29,043 nt of DNA. Origin: Prevotella sp. UBA1378. Its GTDB lineage: Bacteria; Bacteroidota; Bacteroidia; Bacteroidales; Bacteroidaceae. Below the pieces are notes generated by a model, which did not search any database, was not told the DNA's origin, and saw nothing but the letters and a program-made list of their open reading frames with translations. The first letter of the stretch is position 1. The number at the start of each line of letters is the position of its first letter. Below, one piece after another: positions 16,005 through 23,153 of the stretch. The DNA lies in assembly GCA_002305505.1 (NCBI GenBank), contig DBRC01000023.1:73003-102045 (forward strand). The letters run 5' to 3'. The position numbers and the translations under genes are program-made.

Positions 16005-18790
16005 TGTATATGTCATTGAATCGTAGGATATCATTCTTGGGGATTGCCCTACTGCTGACAGCCATGGGGCGGGCGTCGAACATCGGCGAGGATGCGATGG
16101 TCGGCCTCTCGATTGCCGATGGGCTGGCGGGCGAGACGGTGAACCGCGTGATGACCGACCACAGCGGGCAGGTATGGATAGCCACCAACAGTGGCGTGAA
16201 CCTGTATAACGGCAAGCGGCTGGCGACGTTTCTCTTTTCTGACACAAGGAATCGGCTGGTGGCGGTACATGACCTGTGTGAGACGGCAGACAAGAGCATC
16301 TATGCTGCTACGGACGAAGGACTCTACCGGCTGGCGATGGGCGGCAAGGCCTTTGCGAAGGTCCTGCCCGAGGTGTTGAGGCCCATCTGTCTGTTAGCCG
16401 TGGGAGACACGGTGTATATCGGCGGAAAGCAGGGATTCCAGATGTACGATGGCCGACGGCTGAAGCATATCGACGTGGGGGTGAGCCGCAAGGGATATGA
16501 CAACATCGTCAACCAATACCAGAAAGGCGACGACGGGCTGATCTGGTTCGTGGGGCGGTATACCCTGAACAGCTACGACCCCAGGAACGGGAAGATAACC
16601 TCCATATCCCTGTTAGATGTCATACCTGAAAGGGGGGGCTTGAGCCAGCTGTGCAAAGTGGGTCGCCGCTTCTTCGTCGGGACGCGCAACAAAGGGCTCT
16701 GGGTGTACGACGCCGATACAAACCGCGCGGAGCAGGTTGCCGGCGTGGGCCATTTGGTCATGTCCGTCAGCCTGAGTGCAGACGGGTATGTCTGCGTGGC
16801 TACTGATGGGGCCGGCGCCTATCTGATAGACCCCGGGACACGGGAGATAGTGGAATCCTACAATATGGAGCAGACGGGGCTTCGGAGGTTGCCAGCCAAT
16901 GCCGTCTACAGCTTCTACCGGGATGCCAATGGAGTCAACTGGTTTGGCTTCGTACGCTATGGCCTTGCCTATGCCAGCCACAGTGGTACGTTGTTCCAAC
17001 CTTATCGGAAGGGCGACTTCACAACCCTGGGGAAGAACGTGCGGAGCTTCTTGCTGCGCGGCGACGAGTGTGTCATTGGTTCCCAGAGTGGCTTCTGGTT
17101 TGTCACTGAAGGGAGTAGCCGGTTCTTCTCGCCAGAGGAGTTCGGCGGCCACATCGTGAACAGTATTGCCTGGTGGCAGGGAGAATACTATATCGGCACC
17201 TTCGACGGCGGCTTGCGCGTGCTGGATCCACAGACGATGAACCTGCACAGGCTTGCGGAGGTGCCCCATCTGGACGATGCCGCCATTGGGGCCATCAAGG
17301 TTGGTCCTGACGGGCGGTTGTGGATAGGCTGCAGCGATGGGCTGTTCATTCTTGAGAAGAATGATGGCAAGGTGACGGTCAGGAACCACTATACGGAACA
17401 GAACTCGCACATCGCTGGCGGGATCCTGCTCAGCATCACTTTCGACCAAAGGGACAACGCATGGCTGACGGGCATCCAGGGAGTCTCCCTCTATAGCGGC
17501 CAGAGCAAGGAAGTAGTCGATACCCAGTTCCCGGCGGGGTTCTTCAACAACGAGCCAAACATGCTCGGAATACTGGGGCACGACGGTATCATCTATATGC
17601 GAAACGGTCCACAGCTGTTCTATACAACGGAGGGCATGCGGGAGTATGGAGAGCTGCGGCTGCCCGTTCGCCTGAGCGATAAGTGGTGCCGGGCCATGGC
17701 CGACGACATGGAAGGTCACCTATGGCTGGGTTCGGAACGGGGTCTGCTCCGTTTCGACTACGGCCTTGAGCATCTGTTGCAGTTCGGCTACGGCGAAGGA
17801 CTGTCAGGCGACCAAATCAGCGAGGTCTGTATCGACGGCAACAAACGGCTGTGGGTTGCCACCTCGCGCGGGTTGTTTTCCGCCGACCTGAAGGAACTGG
17901 AGCAATGGACACGCGATGGACATTACAAGGTGCAACTCTACAATCTCCGCTTGGGCAGCGACCTGCTGACCAGCACAGAGGAGATGGCGGTCAACGAGAA
18001 GCGGCGCGTGCGCCTCAGCTGGAACTTTACCTCCGAGGTGTTGCAGGCCGAGGCCGTGCTGCTCGACTTTGCCCGCCAGCAGGGGCGGCTTTACGAATAC
18101 CGGCTCGACGGGGGCAGTTGGAGGCTGGTGCAGGATGGCGAATCGATCGACGTGCGCAACCTGTTCATCGGGCTTCATCAGCTGGAAGTGCGCCTGGCCG
18201 GTGTCGAAGGCTCGGCATCGGTATATCACCTCTCGGTCGTCCCCTCCCTATGGGCTGTACTGGAGGCCATGCTGCTGGTAGCCATCCTCTCGGCAGCCTT
18301 TGTGTTCTATCGCTATCGCAAGAACACGAAGGTGTTGCTCTCGGAGCGCGACGAAATCGAAGAGGCACTCATTGAAAGCGAGGAGTTAAGAGTTCAGGGC
18401 GAGGAACTGCCCAAGTACCAGCGAGTGAGGATCGACGACGAGGAGTGCGCAGACATCGTGAAACGGATGCGAGCATATATTGAGCGCGACAAGGTCTATA
18501 CAGACGTTGACCTGAAGATGAAGGACTTGGCCGAGGAGCTGCACCTGTCGCCTTCGAAGCTCAGCCAGGTCTTCTCGCTCTACCTCAACGAGAACTATTA
18601 CGACTTCATCAACCGCTACCGCCTCAACGAGTTCAAGCGGCTCATCGCGGAGGGTGAGTACAAGCGCTACACCATCACCGCCCTCAGCGAACGCTGCGGC
18701 TTCAAGAAGTCGAACTTCTTCTCCACCTTCCGGAAAGTGGAGGGCATGACCCCGGCGGAATATCTGAGGAAGCAGGGCGTGAAAGCCTGA
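16004..18790 (+). CDS. Hybrid-sensor-like transmembrane regulator without kinase: propeller, Y_Y_Y, TM, AraC HTH
   Basis: The 928-residue protein starts with a signal anchor or signal peptide (to about residue 24). About thirteen propeller-type repeats of the two-component regulator family follow, e.g. 'SGQVWIATNSGVNLYNG', 'GRLWIGCSDGLFIL', 'GHLWLGSERGLLRFD', 'KRLWVATSRGLFSAD'. A Y_Y_Y-like beta-sandwich lies at about 655-740 and one membrane span at about 747-770. A charged linker then leads to an AraC-type HTH (about 815-925: 'DLAEELHLSPSKLSQVFSLY', 'LSERCGFKKSNFFSTFRKVEG'). This is the periplasmic sensor and output of a hybrid two-component system, but with no histidine kinase, ATPase or receiver domains: only about 45 residues separate the span from the HTH. 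It likely senses an oligosaccharide and controls the downstream SusCD locus. The start is the ATG in TAATG overlapping the ATPase stop; MSLNR at 16010 is an alternative. Confidence 0.85.
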   Translation: MYMSLNRRISFLGIALLLTAMGRASNIGEDAMVGLSIADGLAGETVNRVMTDHSGQVWIATNSGVNLYNGKRLATFLFSDTRNRLVAVHDLCETADKSIYAATDEGLYRLAMGGKAFAKVLPEVLRPICLLAVGDTVYIGGKQGFQMYDGRRLKHIDVGVSRKGYDNIVNQYQKGDDGLIWFVGRYTLNSYDPRNGKITSISLLDVIPERGGLSQLCKVGRRFFVGTRNKGLWVYDADTNRAEQVAGVGHLVMSVSLSADGYVCVATDGAGAYLIDPGTREIVESYNMEQTGLRRLPANAVYSFYRDANGVNWFGFVRYGLAYASHSGTLFQPYRKGDFTTLGKNVRSFLLRGDECVIGSQSGFWFVTEGSSRFFSPEEFGGHIVNSIAWWQGEYYIGTFDGGLRVLDPQTMNLHRLAEVPHLDDAAIGAIKVGPDGRLWIGCSDGLFILEKNDGKVTVRNHYTEQNSHIAGGILLSITFDQRDNAWLTGIQGVSLYSGQSKEVVDTQFPAGFFNNEPNMLGILGHDGIIYMRNGPQLFYTTEGMREYGELRLPVRLSDKWCRAMADDMEGHLWLGSERGLLRFDYGLEHLLQFGYGEGLSGDQISEVCIDGNKRLWVATSRGLFSADLKELEQWTRDGHYKVQLYNLRLGSDLLTSTEEMAVNEKRRVRLSWNFTSEVLQAEAVLLDFARQQGRLYEYRLDGGSWRLVQDGESIDVRNLFIGLHQLEVRLAGVEGSASVYHLSVVPSLWAVLEAMLLVAILSAAFVFYRYRKNTKVLLSERDEIEEALIESEELRVQGEELPKYQRVRIDDEECADIVKRMRAYIERDKVYTDVDLKMKDLAEELHLSPSKLSQVFSLYLNENYYDFINRYRLNEFKRLIAEGEYKRYTITALSERCGFKKSNFFSTFRKVEGMTPAEYLRKQGVKA

Positions 18791-19049
18791 AGTGTAATCC
18801 TGACGGATGGGACAGAGGCGACACTCAGCGCCGGCTGATGATCGTGACAGATGACCACGCGGTGTTGACCCATTGGCGATGATGGATGGACAGGCTGCTT
18901 TCAGCGAAACGACCTGCTAATGCCAAAACCCATATCGCCTTGGATACCCTGGGGATAGGCATGCTTGGTATTTCTAAATTAGACGTCCTATAACCGAATC
19001 GGCTGGCTATGAGACAGTTGAATGATTTGGCCTACCTGCTAAACGAGGT

Positions 19050-19092
19050 GGCGGCAAACAAGGGTGGAAAAACTTGCTTGCCGCCTTTTTTT
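19050..19092 (+). terminator. Intrinsic terminator ahead of the sigma factor gene
   Basis: The stem pairs 19050-19062 with 19073-19085, 12 of 13 positions matching, starting with an uninterrupted GGCGGCAA/TTGCCGCC, with a 10-nt loop. Seven T residues follow at 19086-19092. This is a textbook Rho-independent terminator for plus-strand transcripts arriving from the propeller/AraC regulator. Confidence 0.85.
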
Positions 19093-19104
19093 GCACTATT
19101 TTTG
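19074..19104 (+). promoter_or_regulatory. Bacteroidota promoter of the sigma-SusCD operon
   Basis: TTG at 19074-19076, a 20-nt gap, then TATTTTTG at 19097-19104 match the Bacteroidota -33/-7 arrangement. The -33 part lies inside the 3' arm of the terminator, so terminator and promoter share DNA. Transcription would start near 19110, giving a leader of about 100 nt before the ATG at 19213. Confidence 0.6.
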
Positions 19105-19212
19105 CATCCGTGAATGTGGGAACAGGCTGCGCCTCGGCATAAGGGCAAGTACTTCTGCATCCGGCTTTCACTGTCCTTGCAACCTAAAACGAATAAAAAG
19201 CCAATAACATAC

Positions 19213-19725
19213 ATGACAACAACCGAAACAAGGAATAGAGACATCATCGGTCAGACTTACAAGAAAATGATAGAGGAAGTATTCTCCATCTTCCGTCAGG
19301 CATGCATCGCGGAGGACACGTGCAAAGACCTCGTGCAGGAGGTGTTCATCAAGATGCTCGGCCTTGATGTGATTATCGAGGAACAGGTGAAGGCCCTGAC
19401 CGTGACCATTGCCTACCAGAAACGCACAGACTACCTGCGCCATCGCGCATATATAAATAAGGTGAAGAACGACAGCCTCTGGAAGATGGAGCAAAGCTAC
19501 ACCAACACGGACGCTGAGGTGAGCGACATCCTTCAGGCGGAGATGAAGGTCATCAGGAGGATGGCGGAACAGGATGCCCGCATCTACCGCATGACCCGCT
19601 TCGAGGCGAAGAGCGCCGGCGAGATTGTGCTGGAGACAGGACTGACGAAGCGTGCCGTAGAAGCCCGACTCTATCGCGCCCGCAATGAAGTCAGGGCACA
19701 GGTCAGGAAAGTTGCCGGCCTTTGA
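19213..19725 (+). CDS. ECF-type RNA polymerase sigma factor (sigma-70 family)
   Basis: The 170-residue protein has the two-domain ECF layout. A region-2 segment contains 'IFRQACIAEDTCKDLVQEVFIKML' (approximately residues 25-50), matching the 'A-E-D-x-x-Q-E-x-F' helix. A C-terminal region 4 follows with 'SAGEIVLETGLTKRAVEARLYRARNEVRAQ' (approximately 135-165), a sigma-4 helix-turn-helix. It lies 69 nt upstream of the SusC gene with no promoter visible between, so it is probably in the same transcript. No anti-sigma factor is encoded nearby, and the SusC protein lacks the STN domain used in classical trans-envelope sigma signalling. Its level may therefore be controlled by transcription alone, perhaps by the upstream propeller/AraC regulator. 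The ATG at 19213 is chosen as the first in a good position; the open frame to 19114 lies in leader sequence. Confidence 0.8.
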   Translation: MTTTETRNRDIIGQTYKKMIEEVFSIFRQACIAEDTCKDLVQEVFIKMLGLDVIIEEQVKALTVTIAYQKRTDYLRHRAYINKVKNDSLWKMEQSYTNTDAEVSDILQAEMKVIRRMAEQDARIYRMTRFEAKSAGEIVLETGLTKRAVEARLYRARNEVRAQVRKVAGL

Positions 19726-19794
19726 ATAAGGCCTGGCCGCCACTCGTATAACAAGGGAATACAAGAAATCAGTTTCTAACGTTATAACTAAAAC

Positions 19795-22700
19795 ATGAAT
19801 ATTATGAAGGAAAAAGCAAGCAATCTTTCCCGCGGCAGGTTATTCGGCATGCTGCTGGCTTCTGCCTTTACGATGGCCGGTCTGTCGGCACAAGCCGCCG
19901 GCGTACAAGGAGCCCAGGCCGTGCAACAGACCGGTGTCGCCAAGGGCAAGGTGGTTGACCAGAATGGTGAGCCTATCATCGGCGCCACCATCAAGGTCAA
20001 GGGAACAAGTAATGCCACCATCACCGACTTCGACGGTAACTTCTCGCTCAGTAACGCTACGGGTACGCTTGTGGTGTCGTACATTGGTTATAAGGACGTA
20101 GAGGTGAAGGCAGTGAACAACCTCAGGATTACCATGCAGGAGGACAACAGCCTGCTGGAGGAGGTGGTCGTGACGGGCTATGGCGTTACTAAGAAAGCCT
20201 CGCTGACGAGTGCCATCAGCCAAATCAAGGGCGACGATGTCTATAAGGACCGTGGCATCAGCAGTACGACGGTGGCCCTGCAGGGCAAGGTGCCCGGACT
20301 GACCATTACCCGCACCTCCACCCGTCCGGGCAATGAGGCGGCCACGATGCAGATTCGCGGCGACATCTCCATCAATGGCAGCTCCACCCCGCTGATTATC
20401 ATCGATGGCGTGACGGGCTCACTCGACGAGTTTAACTCGATGAACGGCAACGACATCGAAAATATCTCCGTGCTCAAGGATGCTTCGGCCGCCATTTACG
20501 GAGCACGCGCTGCATCGGGCGTGGTGCTCGTCACCACCAAGCGCGGTAAGACGGGCAAGCCCCAGATTACCTACAACGGGTCGTTCAGCCGCACCGTCAA
20601 CGGCATACAGGCTCCACTGACCAACAACCGCGAGTGGCTCGACATGTTCTACGAGGCTCAGTATAACGACACCCGCGTGACGACGGGCCTTACTGATCCG
20701 ACAGAAATACACAACAACATCAACTGGTGGGTGTTCAACAGCTTCGGTGGTGCCACGCTCGACCCGACCGACATCGACCCGGCCACCGGAGCTCCCCGCA
20801 TTTATAAGGGAGAGACCCTCTTCAATGCCCTGCGCGACGGCAAGACGCTGACCCTACAGAACGGTGACAAGGTGGAACGCTGGGAACCCAACAACTACCT
20901 CATGGACTATCTCTACGGCCAAGCCAACTCCCAGAAGCACAGCCTCAGCATAGCCGGGGCGGACGAAAAGTTTGGCTACCGTCTCTCGCTCGGCTATGAG
21001 AAAGCCCAGTCGCAGCTGAAGGTAGCAGAAGACGGGCAGACAAAGTGGAGTGCCCGCCTGAATGCCGACTATCAAGCCACGAAATACCTGAAATTCGACA
21101 CGAACATCTCATTCGAGCGCCGAAAGATGAAAGTCCCCAACACCGACGTGGGTGCCGGATGGATGGATCCCTGGTTCTGGGCTGTCTACAATGAAAACGG
21201 CGATGTATACGACACCTTCAGCGGCAACCGCAATCCCGTGGGCGGACTGACTCGGGGCGGACAGAACACGACTGACTATACCATTCTGCGCGGAAGCATC
21301 GGCGCGACTTACGACTTCAGCCAGTTCGTACAGGGCCTGTCGCTCTCGGCAAGCGGTGCCTACAAGCGCATGGAGGCATCGGCACAAAACGTACAATATA
21401 AGGTGCAGTACTACGACTGGGTGGGCACGAAGACCGGCAACAAGCGTGGTCCCGGCTCCATCACGGAAATCTCGCCGAAGTACAACAACCTGAACCTGGG
21501 GATTCAGCTCAACTACAACCGCACGTTCGCAGATGTCCACCGCGTAGCTGCCATGGTCGGCATGACTGGCGAGCAGGAGAGCTACAAGCAGATTATGGCT
21601 GCCCGCAATCAAGGACCGCTCTACGAGTGGTCGGGGCTAACCGACCTGAACATGTTTGCCACAGGGACGAACAACACCGCCAACGGTGGACAGTATGCAT
21701 GGAGCCTGCTCTCCTATCTCACCCGCCTGAACTATTCCTACAATGACACCTACGCCATCGAGTTCCTGGGACGCCGAGACGGCTCGTCGAAACTTTCAAC
21801 CGCACAGCGCTGGAAGAACTTCTTCTCCATCTCAGGCTACTGGCGACTGTCTAAGGAGAAGTTCCTGAAAGGTACCAAGTGGCTCGACGACCTGAAACTA
21901 CGATACAACTACGGTAAGACTGGCAGTGTGGAGGGCATCGACAACTATGAACGCTATGCCAGCGTCAGCACAGGCACGGCCCTCTTCGGACTGAACCCTG
22001 CCACCCAGACCACGCTCTGGCTCGGCTCCATGACAAGCGACCAACGCACTTGGGAGACCATCAACAGCCACGACGTGGGCATCGACTTCACGCTCTTCCA
22101 TAACCGGCTGAACGGTTCGTTCGACTATTTCGTCAAGAGCAACGACGGCATGTTCATCAGTGTGGAGTACCCCTCGGTGCTCGGAGCCTCGGCTCCGAAG
22201 GTGAACGACGGTGAGTTCCGTGCCCGTGGCTGGGAGTTCACCATCAGTTGGCGCGATCGCATCGAGCAGGTAAACTACAACCTCGGCTTCCAGCTCTCAG
22301 ATGCCTGGTCGAAGATAGAAAAACTGACGAACAACGAAGCCGTACCCAATCCGGGCGTCAACAGGAACCGTCTGGTGGGTATGCCCCGCAATGCCATCTA
22401 TGTCTATAAGACCGACGGCCTGTTCAAGACTCAGGAAGAGGTGGATGCCTACTATGAGAAGTACTACTGGAACACCGACCACACCGGCCCGAAGTCGGGC
22501 AACGTACTGCCCGCTCCGGGCGAGAAGAGCCTGACAAGCCTGCGCCCCGGGGCCCGCAAGGTGGTCGACCTGGATGGTAACGGGGTCATCACCCGCGACG
22601 ACATCTACTATGCCGGCGACGCTGCCCCGCGCCTGAACTTCGGACTGAACCTTGGACTGGAGTGGAAGGGTATCGACCTCTCCGTGTTCTTCCAGGGCGT

Positions 22701-23112
22701 ATGGAAGCAAAAGGTGCTTCGTGGTGGCAATTTCTATGCACCATGGATAACCAACTACGTGATGCAGAACAAGACCTTCAAGGATAAGATGTGGACATGG
22801 GACAACCCCGATGCCGAGTATGCCATCGCCTCACGCAACAATGCCTTCAGCCGGTGGAACTACGAGAACAAGGACGTGAGCGTGCAGAACAACCGCTATG
22901 TGCGCCTGAAGTCGCTTGTCATCGGCTACACACTGCCGCAGCAGTGGACACAGAAGGCCGGACTCTCGAAGGTGCGTGCATACTTCGCAGGTGACGACCT
23001 CTGGGAGTGGACCAAGGTGAAGGATGGCTACGATCCCGAATACGGCGAGGCCTCGAACAACACCTTCCCGTTCAGCCGACTGCTGACCATGGGTATCGAC
23101 GTAACGTTCTGA
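19795..23112 (+). CDS. susC: SusC-family TonB-dependent outer-membrane transporter
   Basis: The 1105-residue protein has a signal peptide (to about 35). A carboxypeptidase-regulatory-like domain follows at about 48-115 ('GKVVDQNGEPIIGATIKVKGTSNATITDFDGNFSL' pattern), then the family signature 'EEVVVTGYG' at about 122-130. A plug domain (about 135-250; 'PLIIIDGV', 'ISVLKDASAAIYGARAASGVVLVTTK') and a long beta-barrel ending in 'MGIDVTF' complete it. SusC proteins import oligosaccharides through the outer membrane together with SusD, using TonB energy. No STN domain is present, so it does not itself signal to an anti-sigma factor. Length is normal for the family. The SusD gene starts 41 nt downstream. 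An in-frame ATG at 19804 is an alternative start. The imported glycan is not readable from sequence; the GH43 partner suggests a xylose- or arabinose-containing oligosaccharide. Confidence 0.95.
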   Translation: MNIMKEKASNLSRGRLFGMLLASAFTMAGLSAQAAGVQGAQAVQQTGVAKGKVVDQNGEPIIGATIKVKGTSNATITDFDGNFSLSNATGTLVVSYIGYKDVEVKAVNNLRITMQEDNSLLEEVVVTGYGVTKKASLTSAISQIKGDDVYKDRGISSTTVALQGKVPGLTITRTSTRPGNEAATMQIRGDISINGSSTPLIIIDGVTGSLDEFNSMNGNDIENISVLKDASAAIYGARAASGVVLVTTKRGKTGKPQITYNGSFSRTVNGIQAPLTNNREWLDMFYEAQYNDTRVTTGLTDPTEIHNNINWWVFNSFGGATLDPTDIDPATGAPRIYKGETLFNALRDGKTLTLQNGDKVERWEPNNYLMDYLYGQANSQKHSLSIAGADEKFGYRLSLGYEKAQSQLKVAEDGQTKWSARLNADYQATKYLKFDTNISFERRKMKVPNTDVGAGWMDPWFWAVYNENGDVYDTFSGNRNPVGGLTRGGQNTTDYTILRGSIGATYDFSQFVQGLSLSASGAYKRMEASAQNVQYKVQYYDWVGTKTGNKRGPGSITEISPKYNNLNLGIQLNYNRTFADVHRVAAMVGMTGEQESYKQIMAARNQGPLYEWSGLTDLNMFATGTNNTANGGQYAWSLLSYLTRLNYSYNDTYAIEFLGRRDGSSKLSTAQRWKNFFSISGYWRLSKEKFLKGTKWLDDLKLRYNYGKTGSVEGIDNYERYASVSTGTALFGLNPATQTTLWLGSMTSDQRTWETINSHDVGIDFTLFHNRLNGSFDYFVKSNDGMFISVEYPSVLGASAPKVNDGEFRARGWEFTISWRDRIEQVNYNLGFQLSDAWSKIEKLTNNEAVPNPGVNRNRLVGMPRNAIYVYKTDGLFKTQEEVDAYYEKYYWNTDHTGPKSGNVLPAPGEKSLTSLRPGARKVVDLDGNGVITRDDIYYAGDAAPRLNFGLNLGLEWKGIDLSVFFQGVWKQKVLRGGNFYAPWITNYVMQNKTFKDKMWTWDNPDAEYAIASRNNAFSRWNYENKDVSVQNNRYVRLKSLVIGYTLPQQWTQKAGLSKVRAYFAGDDLWEWTKVKDGYDPEYGEASNNTFPFSRLLTMGIDVTF

Positions 23113-23153
23113 TGACTGGAAATTGAAGATTGAAAACGAAAAACCGAAAAGGT

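Larger units (their letters stand above)
18791..19212. other. Intergenic region between regulator and sigma factor, 422 nt
   Basis: I find no credible gene in 18791-19049; short frames such as one from 19009 resemble nothing I know. The second half carries a strong plus-strand terminator (19050-19092), immediately followed by a promoter and a leader of about 100 nt for the sigma factor gene. The first 260 nt would be a long 3' untranslated region of the regulator or an undescribed small RNA. Confidence 0.6.

Noticed and set aside
19009..19113. Short frame MRQLNDLAYLLNEVAANKGG... as a possible small gene
   Set aside because: It runs through the terminator stem and T-tract, which explains its sequence; no promoter or homology is recognisable.
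19032..19247. 71-codon minus-strand frame with a hydrophobic start
   Set aside because: It is antisense to the sigma promoter and terminator, and the hydrophobic stretch comes from the complement of the sigma gene start.
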